Shown here piece by piece: positions 16,165 to 24,772 of a stretch of DNA of 32,765 nt. The translations under genes were made by a program, and so were the position numbers. The stretch's first letter is position 1, and the number at the start of each line of letters is the position of its first letter. The notes beneath the pieces were generated by a model, which searched no databases, was not told the origin of the DNA, and saw nothing but the letters and a program-made list of their open reading frames with translations. Source of the DNA: JAJPXC01 sp964520525 (GTDB taxonomy: Bacteria > Bacteroidota > Bacteroidia > Bacteroidales > Muribaculaceae); the NCBI GenBank assembly GCA_964520525.1, contig CAZFNR010000020.1, positions 1-32,765 of the forward strand, given 5' to 3'.

Positions 16165-18600
16165 TCATCGGATGTTAGCGATGCTTATTATGTCGGCGAA
16201 AACACCTGCGGCTGTAACCTCAGCCCCAGCACCATATCCTTTAATGACCATTGGATATTCTTTATATCGTTGGGTCGTGAGCAAAATCACGTTGTTGCTC
16301 CCTTCAAGATGATAGAACGGGTGGGTGGAGTCGACGGTCTGCAATGATACGCTTGCTTTGCCTTTTTCCAGTTTGGCTACAAATCTAAAACGTTGTGATG
16401 ACGCTTCGGCTTTTGAACGCTTTGACTCAAATTCACGGTCGAGTTCTTTTATGTGTGTGAAGAAGTCTTCAATGGAGCCTTCAAAATATTTCTCAGGGAT
16501 GAAAAGATTGCGTTTTACGTCATCTTGGTCTACCTTATAGCCGGCTTCGCGCGCTAAAATCACAAGTTTTCTGATTACATCTTTTCCGCTCAAGTCTATC
16601 CTTGGATCCGGTTCACTGTACCCGGCTTTCTGCGCCATAAGAATAGCTTCGCTCAGGGGTACGTCCTTGCTGAGGACATTGAAGATGTAGTTTAGAGTGC
16701 CAGAAACGACGGCTTCAATTTTCAATATTTTATCGCCTGAGTTTATCAGATTATTAATCGTGTTTATAATTGGTAGTCCGGCGCCGACATTGGTCTCGAA
16801 TAGGAATTTCACATCTTTTTTTCGAGCAACTTTTTTCAATTTGCTGTAATTAGCGTAGTCAGAAGAAGCCGCTATTTTATTAGCTGCCACGACATTGACG
16901 TTGTGAGAAAGTAGGTCGAAATAGAGCTCCGCTATTTTGGGACTTGCTGTGCAATCGACAAAGACCGGATTGAATATGTTCATTCCGATAACGCCATCTT
17001 TTATGTTTTTAGGCGTCGCTTCGATAGCGGATTCGGCAAGAAGCTTGTCACAATCAGAGATGTCAATTCCATCGCGAGAGAACACACATTTTTTAGAATT
17101 AGCAATACCTACTATTCGAAGTTCAAGAGACTTGTCTTTCAAGAGATTGGGTTGCTGAGACTGAATTTGACCGAGCAGGTGTCTACCGACGTTGCCAGTA
17201 CCTATGATGAATAGGTTCAGGACTTGATTCTCTGACAGAAAAAACGAGTCGTGGATTACGTTAAGAGCCTTTTTAAGATTTTTGAGGTCTATCACAAACG
17301 AGATATTGGTCTCTGAGGCTCCTTGTGCGCAAGCGATGACGTTGATTCCGTTTCGTCCGAGAGTGTTGAATAGCTTTCCGGCTATTCCTGTGGTGTGTTT
17401 CATATTCTCACCGACTATCGCCACAGTCGCAAGATCTCGTTCGGCTTTAATGTCGCTGATTTCCCCGCTCTTAAATTCTCCTGCAAATTCGTCTTTCAGT
17501 ACTTGTACCGCAAGGTCGGCATTGGAGTTCTTAACGGCAAAAGATGTGTTGTTTTCACTGGCGGCTTGCGAAACGAGGAATACGCTCACTCCATTACGGG
17601 CCAGAGCGTTGAATATGCGGGCGTTTATACCGATTATCCCCACCATTCCAAGGCCTGTGACCGTGATGAGGCAGGTGTCGTTAATTGACGAAATGCCTTT
17701 AATCGCTTTTCCTTCGGCATTAGGATGTTGCTCAGATATGAGAGTCCCTGGAGCTGATGGATTAAAGGTGTTTTTAATAGCTATGGGTATGTTTTTGTGA
17801 AATACGGGGTAAATTGTCGGTGGGTAAATCACCTTTGCGCCGAAGTTGCAAAGTTCCATCGCTTCAGTGAACGATAGATGGTCGATGACATAAGTGTTGT
17901 CAATGACACGAGGATCGGCAGTCATGAATCCATCGACATCAGTCCATATCTCCAATGAGTCGGCATTGAGTGTCGCTGCGATTATGGCGGCTGTGTAGTC
18001 GCTGCCTCCTCGGCCGAGATTGGTTATGTCTCCGTTTTCGTCGGACGATATGAATCCTGGGACAAGTGTTACTTTCGATTGCAGACTGCTGAAGTGGTCG
18101 TGTATAAGTTTGTCGGTTTCCTCAGAATTGAGTATGTGTTTGCCAAACTCTTTTTTTGTTTTTATGAAATTACGAGAGTCGAGTAGGGTGGTGTCGTTGA
18201 TAATGCGGCTGATTATTGTGCTTGACAAGCGTTCGCCGTAGCTCACCACAATATCAAGTGTACGGTCAGACAGGTCTTTAATCAGACTGATGCCTCGATA
18301 TATGTTGCCGAGCTCCTCTAAAAGCGGGGAGACTATCGACTTGACGTCGAGCCTGCGATTCTCAGAGACGACATTGTCAATGATATTATTGTGGCGTTCA
18401 ACGATTTGGGCGTATGACTCAAGATAGCTGATGTTCCCTTCGGCCGCAAGTCGAGCGGTGGAGATTAACCGATCTGTGATGCCTCCGAGAGCAGACACGA
18501 TGACAATAACAGGCTCGTCGCATTGCTCAACAATCATTTTGACGTTGCGTAAGCTGTCAACAGAGCCTACTGAGGTCCCACCGAATTTGAGTACCTTCAT
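16165..18600 (-). CDS. thrA: Bifunctional aspartate kinase / homoserine dehydrogenase I
   Basis: An 811-residue fusion catalysing the first and third steps from aspartate to homoserine. Residues 1 to about 290 are aspartate kinase ('MKVLKFGGTSVGS'; 'GRGGSDYTAAI' ATP/aspartate site). Two ACT regulatory domains follow (about 310-455), with 'VGIIGINARIFNALARNGVSVFLVSQAASE' marking the first (shown only in outline). The homoserine dehydrogenase part starts near residue 460 with a Rossmann loop 'LFIIGTGNVGRH' and contains 'VVAANKIAAS' and the catalytic region 'VSGTLNYIFN'. Feedback control by threonine through the ACT domains is expected. It is the first gene of the thr operon, with a good promoter upstream, and its stop overlaps an alternative start of the next gene. 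Confidence 0.97.
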   Translation of the reverse strand: MKVLKFGGTSVGSVDSLRNVKMIVEQCDEPVIVIVSALGGITDRLISTARLAAEGNISYLESYAQIVERHNNIIDNVVSENRRLDVKSIVSPLLEELGNIYRGISLIKDLSDRTLDIVVSYGERLSSTIISRIINDTTLLDSRNFIKTKKEFGKHILNSEETDKLIHDHFSSLQSKVTLVPGFISSDENGDITNLGRGGSDYTAAIIAATLNADSLEIWTDVDGFMTADPRVIDNTYVIDHLSFTEAMELCNFGAKVIYPPTIYPVFHKNIPIAIKNTFNPSAPGTLISEQHPNAEGKAIKGISSINDTCLITVTGLGMVGIIGINARIFNALARNGVSVFLVSQAASENNTSFAVKNSNADLAVQVLKDEFAGEFKSGEISDIKAERDLATVAIVGENMKHTTGIAGKLFNTLGRNGINVIACAQGASETNISFVIDLKNLKKALNVIHDSFFLSENQVLNLFIIGTGNVGRHLLGQIQSQQPNLLKDKSLELRIVGIANSKKCVFSRDGIDISDCDKLLAESAIEATPKNIKDGVIGMNIFNPVFVDCTASPKIAELYFDLLSHNVNVVAANKIAASSDYANYSKLKKVARKKDVKFLFETNVGAGLPIINTINNLINSGDKILKIEAVVSGTLNYIFNVLSKDVPLSEAILMAQKAGYSEPDPRIDLSGKDVIRKLVILAREAGYKVDQDDVKRNLFIPEKYFEGSIEDFFTHIKELDREFESKRSKAEASSQRFRFVAKLEKGKASVSLQTVDSTHPFYHLEGSNNVILLTTQRYKEYPMVIKGYGAGAEVTAAGVFADIISIANIR

Positions 18601-18665
18601 AATTAATCTTTAGGTAGTTTATACTTATTCAAACAGGTCAAAACCATATCAGTTTTAACATCCAA

Positions 18666-18697
18666 CAAAAGTAACAAAAAACCAACAATAGCCCAAG
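18666..18697 (-). promoter_or_regulatory. Promoter of the thr operon
   Basis: On the minus strand: CTTG (18694-18697) as a near-match -33 box, 20 nt, then TACTTTTG (18666-18673) matching TAnnTTTG. The leader to the thrA ATG would be about 60 nt. I see no threonine- or isoleucine-rich leader peptide and no strong terminator in it, so attenuation of the enterobacterial type is not supported. Confidence 0.6.
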
Positions 18698-18772
18698 CGA
18701 TTTGTTAAAATCATTTTTGAAGTAACGTTATTTCGGAGCGGTTTTATTAATTTAGTGCCAAAATTAAAACTA

Positions 18773-19207
18773 ATGGAAGAAAACGATAATTGGTGGACCT
18801 CGCCGGCTGAAAGTGAAGATGGCCGTCTTATCATGGTCACAGGACGACGTAATGTGGATAAGTTTAGGAGTAATCCCCGTTTCTGCATCAGGGTGGAGAT
18901 ATCGTGGCCTTATCACGGCGATAGTTCGGGAATGCCCGATGAACCGACGTCAATATTGATGGAGACTGTGCAGGATGCGCTTGAAAGTGCGTTCAAGAAA
19001 GATCCGGTCGCTGTCCTCACAGGTGTGTATACCGGGGCTGATGAGCGTAACTGGGTGTTCTACACGCTTAGCACGCATATTTTCGGAAAGAAGGTGAATG
19101 AAGCTCTTGCCCAATTTGATCTTCTTCCCATAACGATATATTCGGAAAATGACCCGAAATGGGAGGAATATGAGGAGATGTGCGCAGCTGAAGTCAGATT
19201 TGATTGA
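18773..19207 (+). CDS. DUF695 family protein
   Basis: A 144-residue cytoplasmic protein beginning 'MEENDNWWTSPAESEDGRLI', a start I recognise from Bacteroidales DUF695 proteins. The rest is a mixed alpha/beta domain with 'VYTGADERNWVFYTLS' in the middle and an acidic C-terminus ('DPKWEEYEEM'). The biochemical role of DUF695 is unknown; members occur alone or next to immunity-like and housekeeping genes, and this context gives no clue. A GTG start at 18755 would add six residues, but the ATG at 18773 is preferred. Its last 14 nt overlap the end of the convergent flavoprotein gene. Confidence 0.82.
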   Translation: MEENDNWWTSPAESEDGRLIMVTGRRNVDKFRSNPRFCIRVEISWPYHGDSSGMPDEPTSILMETVQDALESAFKKDPVAVLTGVYTGADERNWVFYTLSTHIFGKKVNEALAQFDLLPITIYSENDPKWEEYEEMCAAEVRFD

Positions 19208-20774
19208 TGCTTTTCAGGTAATCGATGGCTGCCATTGCGCATCTTTCTCCATCAATCGCAGCTGATACGATACCTCCCGCATATCCCGCTCCTTCACCGC
19301 AAGGGAACAGGCCGCTGAACGAGATGTGGGCTAACGAGAGAGGATCACGTATGATTCTGACTGGAGATGAGGTGCGTGTCTCAGCACCAATAACACATGC
19401 ATCGTTAGTCAGAAATCCTTTGTATTTCAAACCAAATTCTTTAAATCCGTTTTGAAGGCGTGATGTCACAAAGTCGGGTAGCAACTTATCTATTCTTGAA
19501 GAGTGAATACCGGGAGCATATGATGTCTCGGGTAAATCTTTAGATTGCCTACCGGAAACGAAGTCAACCATTCTTTGTGCAGGTGCGTTTTGGGAACCTG
19601 CGCTTTCCTCAAAGAACCGTTTTTCGATGTCCTCCTGGAATTTTAAGACTTTCAAGTCTCCATATTCATCATAAGCGTTGAGGTCTTCGGGTAAAATTTC
19701 GACAACTATACCTGAATTGGCCCAACGTGTTCCACGGTTTCCCGGAGACATCCCATTGACGGCTTGTTGGTCGGGTCCTGATGCCGACGGGATTATGAAT
19801 CCCCCCGGACACATACAGAATGAATAGACCCCCCGACTTCCGCAGCGTGTTGTCATGGTGTATTCGGCCGGTGGCAGGAATTTACTGCGGCCATTTGGGC
19901 TATGATAGATTATTCTGTCAATCAGTTGCTGTGGGTGTTCGAGCCGTACTCCTACTGCTATCCCTTTGGGCTCCATGTCGATGTGATGTCGTTGCAAGAG
20001 TCGGTAGATGTCGCGGGCAGAATGACCGGTAGCGAGAATCACAGGACCAAAATGCTTGTCTCCATTGGCTGTGATAACCCCATTGACGTTGTTGCCCCCA
20101 TCCAATATGAAATCTGTGACTTTAGAAGAAAACTTAACTTCTCCGCCATGATTTATAATTGTGTTTCTAATAGCCTTTATGACTTCAGGCAGACGGTCGG
20201 TGCCGATATGTGGATGAGCGTCGACAAGCACTTCGTGTGGCGCTCCGTGAATGAAAAGTGTCCGGAGCACGTTTTCTACCGAACCTCGTTTTTTGCTGCG
20301 GGTGTATAATTTCCCGTCAGAGAACGCTCCTGCGCCACCCTCTCCAAAGCAGTAGTTTGAGTCGGGATCAACGATGTCGCTCCTTGATATCATTGCCATG
20401 TCTTTCCGCCGCTCGTCCACGCTTTTTCCTCGCTCAAGTATGATTGGTTTTATCCCGAGTTCGATTAGTTTCAGGGCTGCAAACAGTCCGGCAGGGCCTG
20501 CTCCGACAATTATAACAGATGGTGAATCGGTGACATCGGGATAGCTGGGGTGGAGGATGTCATCATTCTCGGGGGGCAACTCGTCGATATAGACCTGTAA
20601 TGATAAGTTGACCATCACTTGTCGTTGTCGGGCATCAATTGAGCGACGAACAATATTGATGTCTTTTACTCGGTTTATATCGATGCCTCCAAGAACGTCG
20701 GCTACGAATAGCTGTAGCTTTAGTGGAGTGTATGCAATTTCTGGTTTTAATCGGAGTTGAATATCTTTAATCAT
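19194..20774 (-). CDS. COG2509-type FAD-dependent dehydrogenase
   Basis: A 526-residue flavoprotein of unknown substrate. Residues 1 to about 70 form the small N-terminal domain typical of COG2509. The FAD-binding Rossmann motif 'GAGPAGLFAA' is at 91-100, followed by 'ILERGKSVDERRKD'. The family motif 'YCFGEGGAGAFSDGKLYTR' lies near 142-160, and a C-terminal FAD loop 'GLFPCGEGAGYAGGI' near 490. The fold is related to the GidA/HI0933 flavoproteins, but its reaction is not established. It is the last gene of the pyrK-pyrD-MATE transcript, 15 nt behind the MATE gene, and its 3' end overlaps that of the DUF695 gene by 14 nt. Confidence 0.9.
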   Translation of the reverse strand: MIKDIQLRLKPEIAYTPLKLQLFVADVLGGIDINRVKDINIVRRSIDARQRQVMVNLSLQVYIDELPPENDDILHPSYPDVTDSPSVIIVGAGPAGLFAALKLIELGIKPIILERGKSVDERRKDMAMISRSDIVDPDSNYCFGEGGAGAFSDGKLYTRSKKRGSVENVLRTLFIHGAPHEVLVDAHPHIGTDRLPEVIKAIRNTIINHGGEVKFSSKVTDFILDGGNNVNGVITANGDKHFGPVILATGHSARDIYRLLQRHHIDMEPKGIAVGVRLEHPQQLIDRIIYHSPNGRSKFLPPAEYTMTTRCGSRGVYSFCMCPGGFIIPSASGPDQQAVNGMSPGNRGTRWANSGIVVEILPEDLNAYDEYGDLKVLKFQEDIEKRFFEESAGSQNAPAQRMVDFVSGRQSKDLPETSYAPGIHSSRIDKLLPDFVTSRLQNGFKEFGLKYKGFLTNDACVIGAETRTSSPVRIIRDPLSLAHISFSGLFPCGEGAGYAGGIVSAAIDGERCAMAAIDYLKSINQI

Positions 20775-20789
20775 TATTGATCTTATTTT

Positions 20790-22184
20790 TTAATCGGATG
20801 GAATGGGCGACGATTTTTTGAAAGTATGGTCGAGCCGTCTAAGCACAACCCACGCTGTGATGATTGCGAGCAGGAATGCCAGTCCGTCGCTACCAGCCAT
20901 GCTTGCCCATACTCCGTTAATCCCCCAGAGATGGGGCAGTGTTAACAGAAATGGTATCAAGAAAATCAGTTGTCGGGTTAAAGAGAGGAATATAGATAGC
21001 TTTGGTTTGCCGATTGATTGGAAAAAGTTTTGAATCACGATCTGACATCCGACAAGCGGGTAAAATATAAAATAAATGCGAGAACCGTTACGAGCTAATT
21101 CAATCAATACCTCGTCGGTAGTAAATAGCTTGCTGACCTGATCGGGAAACAGTTCTGTAATCATCCAACCGATGGATGTGATAGCCACGCCAATCCATAT
21201 GCCGATTGAAAGGGTCTTTTTTACACGATTCCATTTCCTTGCGCCATAGTTGTACCCGAGTATCGGTTGCATGCCTTGTGTCACTCCAAAAACAATCATT
21301 ACGAAAAACATTGTAGTGCGGTTGAGAATACCGTATGCGCCGACGGCAAGGTTTCCGTCAATTCCTCCGCAATCGAGGAGCGCGTGGTTGATAAAGATGA
21401 CCACAATGCAAGCACATACATTCATTAAAAATGGCGAGAGCCCGATTGAGTATATGCGTTTGATAATTGTCGAGGTCAACCATTGCTGTTTCAGATTGAA
21501 GTGGACAAAACTGCGTTTTGACATGAAGTGAGCTAATACCCAAATGAATGCCGCTGTCTGTCCGATTACGGTCGCCGTCGCGGCTCCACTTATGCCCCAA
21601 TCAAATTTGAAAATAAATATGGGCGCAAGAATTATGTTGACCACCACTGACAGCAGTGCGGAAATCATGGCCTTTTTGGGGTATCCGGTCGCTCTCATGA
21701 GATTGTTTAGCCCAATGAAAACGTACGAGATAGGGGTTCCATAGAGTATGACTGTCATGAACTCATGAGCATAGGGGAGCGTTTCGGGCGTCGCTCCGAA
21801 AAACATCAATATGTCGTCAAGGAATAATAGGGTTGTCCCACCGAAGATTATGGAATGAATGACACAGAGCGCCATGACGTTGTTGACCACGTCGGTAGCG
21901 CGCTTAACATTCTGCTGGCCGAGGAATATGGAGCTTATGGTGGCTCCGCCGACGGCAATGAGTGTACAGAACGCTATTACGAGATTCATTAATGGCAATG
22001 TAATCGCTAATCCTGCTATGCCCATGGGCCCGACTCCGCGTCCAATAAATATGCTGTCGATGATGTTGTAGAGCGATGTTGCTACACTGGCCGTAATCGC
22101 TGGCACAGAATACTGCACAAGCAATGACCCGATGGAGCGTGAGCCAAGAATCATCGGTGAACTTTGTCGTTTGCTATCTACCAT
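20790..22184 (-). CDS. MATE family efflux transporter
   Basis: A 464-residue inner-membrane protein with about twelve hydrophobic segments arranged as two similar halves, as in MATE (multidrug and toxic compound extrusion) transporters. Recognisable features are 'SLYNIIDSIFIGRGVGPMGIAGLAIT' near residues 41-66 and 'QGMQPILGYNYGARKWNRV' (about 303-321), both diagnostic of the family. MATE proteins export cationic drugs or metabolites in exchange for Na+ or H+; the substrate here is unknown. The start lies 3 nt before the pyrD stop region, so it is in the same operon as the pyr genes, although a functional link to pyrimidine synthesis is not evident. Confidence 0.94.
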   Translation of the reverse strand: MVDSKRQSSPMILGSRSIGSLLVQYSVPAITASVATSLYNIIDSIFIGRGVGPMGIAGLAITLPLMNLVIAFCTLIAVGGATISSIFLGQQNVKRATDVVNNVMALCVIHSIIFGGTTLLFLDDILMFFGATPETLPYAHEFMTVILYGTPISYVFIGLNNLMRATGYPKKAMISALLSVVVNIILAPIFIFKFDWGISGAATATVIGQTAAFIWVLAHFMSKRSFVHFNLKQQWLTSTIIKRIYSIGLSPFLMNVCACIVVIFINHALLDCGGIDGNLAVGAYGILNRTTMFFVMIVFGVTQGMQPILGYNYGARKWNRVKKTLSIGIWIGVAITSIGWMITELFPDQVSKLFTTDEVLIELARNGSRIYFIFYPLVGCQIVIQNFFQSIGKPKLSIFLSLTRQLIFLIPFLLTLPHLWGINGVWASMAGSDGLAFLLAIITAWVVLRRLDHTFKKSSPIPSD

Positions 22185-22187
22185 TAT

Positions 22188-23093
22188 TCAGATTATTCCG
22201 ATAATCTCGTTTATGTCATTAACGCCGTGACGCTGGCAATAGTTGTCAATCTCGTCAATAATCTTCATTGTCACAGTCGGGTCAATGAAATTGGCGGTGC
22301 CAATCTGAACGGCTTTCGCTCCTGCAAGCATGAATTCGATAGCGTCAGTTCCGTTAGTGATACCTCCGAGCCCTATTACTGGGATTTTGACCGCATGGGC
22401 TACTTGCCATACCATGCGCAGGGCCACCGGTTTTACAGCCGGACCTGACAGGCCGCCTGTAATAGTGGACAGACAGGGGCGCTGGCGTTCGGCATCGATT
22501 GCCATTCCCATCAGGGTGTTTATTAGTGACACGGAGTCGGCTCCTTCATCCTCCACGGCACGGGCGATTGAAGTGATGTCCGTCACATTAGGCGAAAGCT
22601 TGACTATGAGGGTTTTGGGATAGGCTTTTCTGACGGCTTTGGTGATGGACGCTGCTCCTTGACATGAGGTGCCGAATGCCATCCCACCTTGCTTGACGTT
22701 TGGGCAAGAAATATTAATCTCTACAGCTTCTATGGCATGGAGTGGAGCCAGCTTCTCGCAAACTTTCACATAGTCATCTGTTGAAGCTCCGGACACGTTA
22801 ACGATTATTTTTGAGCCGATATCTTTAATGCGGGGATAGATATTGTCGATGAAATAATCGATACCTTTGTTTTGAAGACCGACTGCGTTAAGCATTCCTG
22901 ACGGCGTTTCGGCCATTCTGGGGTAGGGGTTTCCTTCGCGCGGGTTTAGAGTCGTGCCCTTTACGATGAAACCGCCGAGGCGATTTAAATCAATTAAATC
23001 GGCAAATTCTTCCCCATAACCGAACGTGCCAGAGGCAGTGAGAACCGGATTCTTCAATTTCAGTTTCCCTATTTCTACGTCTAATCTTGCCAT
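22188..23093 (-). CDS. pyrD: Dihydroorotate dehydrogenase, class 1B catalytic subunit
   Basis: Oxidises dihydroorotate to orotate with FMN, passing electrons to PyrK and on to NAD+. The 301-residue product shows 'NPVLTASGTFGYG' (15-27), the active-site cysteine Cys130 in 'EINISCPNVKQGG', and the FMN phosphate loop 'IPVIGLGGITNGTDAIEFMLAGA'-type segment near 235-257. The frame is open to 23138, but the ATG at 23093 is chosen because homologues begin 'MARLDVEIG' and the extra residues overlap pyrK. It starts within the last 13 nt of pyrK, which indicates translational coupling of the two subunits. Confidence 0.96.
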   Translation of the reverse strand: MARLDVEIGKLKLKNPVLTASGTFGYGEEFADLIDLNRLGGFIVKGTTLNPREGNPYPRMAETPSGMLNAVGLQNKGIDYFIDNIYPRIKDIGSKIIVNVSGASTDDYVKVCEKLAPLHAIEAVEINISCPNVKQGGMAFGTSCQGAASITKAVRKAYPKTLIVKLSPNVTDITSIARAVEDEGADSVSLINTLMGMAIDAERQRPCLSTITGGLSGPAVKPVALRMVWQVAHAVKIPVIGLGGITNGTDAIEFMLAGAKAVQIGTANFIDPTVTMKIIDEIDNYCQRHGVNDINEIIGII

Positions 23094-23857
23094 AATAATT
23101 GATTTATGTTGAACACAGGCCCTTCGCTGCAAACACATACGTTACCTTTGACCGTGTTTTCTACGCAACACAGGCAGGCGCCAAGACCGCAAGCCATCAT
23201 GTTCTCTAATGAAACTTCGCAGTCAATATTTCTTTGGCGTGCAATATGAGCCACCGCTTTCATCATCGGGGCGGGGCCGCAACAATATATTTTGGTCCAT
23301 CCGTCGTTTAACGCTGAATGGTTGGTGACAAATCCTTTTTCTCCTTCCGAGCCATCTTCGGTTGTTATGTATGTTGTGCCGATACCGTCAAAACAGTCTA
23401 TGCGCAACAAGTCTGATTTGGATTTTGCACCGAGCAGGAATGATGGGGTTACGCCGTTACGCGACATTTCCTTGCCAAAATATAGTAACGGAGCAACACC
23501 GACTCCTCCGCCGATCAAAAGAGGTTTGTCTGATTTGTCGGGCAACGAGAATCCATTGCCAAGAGGTAACAATATGTTGACCGTGTCGCCCGGTTGTAGT
23601 GACACAATCGCTGCGGTTCCTTTTCCGGCATTTCTGACGAGCAGCCATAGCAAGTTGTTTTTGCGGTCGACATCGTGAATTGAAATGGGGCGGCGCAACA
23701 TGACACCTGATTCGGGAGGGGCGGTTACTTCAACAAATTGTCCGGGAGACATTTCCGGCAAATTTGAGCCGTCTGAAGGGCTTAATCCGAGTAGTCCGTA
23801 ATCGGATGATAATCGGACGCTCTTGATGACTGAGAAATCTTTTAGGAATTTTTTCAT
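23081..23857 (-). CDS. pyrK: Dihydroorotate dehydrogenase electron-transfer subunit
   Basis: The FAD and [2Fe-2S] subunit that links PyrD-1B to NAD+. The 258-residue product has the FAD motif 'RRPISI' (55-60), the NAD-binding glycine loop 'GGGVGVAPL' (117-125), and the cluster cysteines Cys223, Cys228, Cys231 and Cys243 in 'CGLGACLCCVENTVKGNVC' and after it. A GTG two codons upstream (23863) is a possible but less likely start. It is the first gene of pyrK-pyrD-MATE-COG2509. About 110 nt separate its start from the promoter element; a short TGCG/CGCA hairpin at 23871-23885 lies in this leader. Confidence 0.95.
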   Translation of the reverse strand: MKKFLKDFSVIKSVRLSSDYGLLGLSPSDGSNLPEMSPGQFVEVTAPPESGVMLRRPISIHDVDRKNNLLWLLVRNAGKGTAAIVSLQPGDTVNILLPLGNGFSLPDKSDKPLLIGGGVGVAPLLYFGKEMSRNGVTPSFLLGAKSKSDLLRIDCFDGIGTTYITTEDGSEGEKGFVTNHSALNDGWTKIYCCGPAPMMKAVAHIARQRNIDCEVSLENMMACGLGACLCCVENTVKGNVCVCSEGPVFNINQLLWQD

Positions 23858-23970
23858 CGTCACTTTGCTCTGCGTTAACAGCGCATCGGCTGCAAGATTA
23901 TCTAATAAGTGTGGTTAGTGTAAATCAGAGAGTGGTCGTTGGTCTGCTGATCAATCTCTTGTTTATGATG

Positions 23971-23978
23971 CAAAGTTA
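23971..23978 (-). promoter_or_regulatory. Putative -7 promoter element of the pyrK operon
   Basis: Minus strand TAACTTTG, a perfect -7 box in a region without other genes. No TTTG is seen 19-21 nt upstream. The rather long leader of roughly 110 nt leaves room for regulation, but no conserved element is recognised. Confidence 0.5.
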
Positions 23979-24102
23979 CTGAAAATATTTTAATGATTTA
24001 ATGGATGGAGCATTCGCGTACAACGATTGGTCTTTGATCGACTATATCGTAAGGCTAACGCTGTAAGCAGAACAAGTATGTAACCACAAAGAAAACTGTG
24101 TG

Positions 24103-24645
24103 TTAATCGGCCGGGGCGAAAGATTGAAAGCTGTTGTCGCTGTAGAACACAACTATATTGGTTATTCTTTTCCTACAATCGGTCTTTATGGAGATTTCGG
24201 AGCTTTTTGCGGAATTTTGTTGAGCTTGTATGTCGGCATTACTGGCATATTCATTCCGTTTCATTGCGTTGGTGGGAATCTTCGGCTGGAATGAACTGTT
24301 TGCTTCAATTTCAAATGTGTTTTGATTTTGAGCGTTGTCAAACGTATCATATTGAAAATCAATGCGCTTTTCTATCGGAGCCTCGTTTTTTTCGTCATTT
24401 TGAGGCTCTGAGATTTCGATATTATCGTCAATCATCATTCCCCCTTCGCCAAACATGAGCCATAACACGGATAGTTTTGGGAACGCATCATGTATTTTCC
24501 CGATTAATTCATCGCTTATCTTTTTGTTGCGGCCATTGAGAAGCTGAGAGAGGGTGGGGCGTGGTATTCGGCAAGTGTCGGCAAACTGTGAATTGGCAAT
24601 TTGCTGACTTTCCATGAAAAATTTAAGTCGGTTGACGATATCCAT
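24103..24645 (-). CDS. XRE-type helix-turn-helix protein with Bacteroidales C-terminal tail
   Basis: A 180-residue probable transcription regulator. Residues 1-66 are a helix-turn-helix domain of the XRE/HTH_3 kind ('MDIVNRLKFFMESQQIANSQ', recognition segment around 'RIPRPTLSQLLNGR'). A polar, low-complexity middle follows, and the end 'RITNIVVFYSDNSFQSFAPAD' is a short hydrophobic strand pair also seen in other Bacteroidales proteins of this type (recollection). Two earlier ATG/ATT positions in frame are possible, but 24645 fits the domain start. It stands alone on the minus strand, and its promoter contains repeated TGCAAAT motifs that may be its own operator. Target genes are unknown. Confidence 0.85.
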   Translation of the reverse strand: MDIVNRLKFFMESQQIANSQFADTCRIPRPTLSQLLNGRNKKISDELIGKIHDAFPKLSVLWLMFGEGGMMIDDNIEISEPQNDEKNEAPIEKRIDFQYDTFDNAQNQNTFEIEANSSFQPKIPTNAMKRNEYASNADIQAQQNSAKSSEISIKTDCRKRITNIVVFYSDNSFQSFAPAD

Positions 24646-24655
24646 TGCGATTACT

Positions 24656-24772
24656 ATTTGCAATTATCAATGTGCAAATGTAACCATAAGAGTTGAAAAA
24701 TGCAAATTTGCGAATTGAAATAGGTATGGGTGTATAATTGTTGCAGCTGTTAATGAGTGGATGCAAATGTAA
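24656..24772. repeat. TGCAAAT repeats, probable operator of the XRE-type regulator
   Basis: Three related sites: an inverted repeat ATTTGCA-N10-TGCAAAT (24656-24679), a 10-bp palindrome GCAAATTTGC (24702-24711), and a further direct copy of TGCAAATGTAA at 24762-24772, identical to 24673-24683. Their position over the -33 and -7 boxes fits negative autoregulation. Binding has not been shown. Confidence 0.5.
24675..24706 (-). promoter_or_regulatory. Promoter of the XRE-type regulator gene
   Basis: Minus strand TTTG (24703-24706), 20 nt, TACATTTG (24675-24682): an exact -33/-7 match. Both boxes sit inside TGCAAAT-type repeats, so a protein binding these repeats would cover the promoter. Confidence 0.72.

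Noticed and set aside
18638..18661. Seven-codon frame MLKLIWF on the minus strand in the thrA leader, considered as an attenuator peptide
   Set aside because: It lacks threonine or isoleucine codon runs, and no terminator/antiterminator pair is visible.
24001..24066. 21-codon ATG frame (MDGAFAYNDWSLIDYIVRLTL) between pyrK and the regulator
   Set aside because: Too short to support, no promoter or ribosome-binding signal, not recognised.
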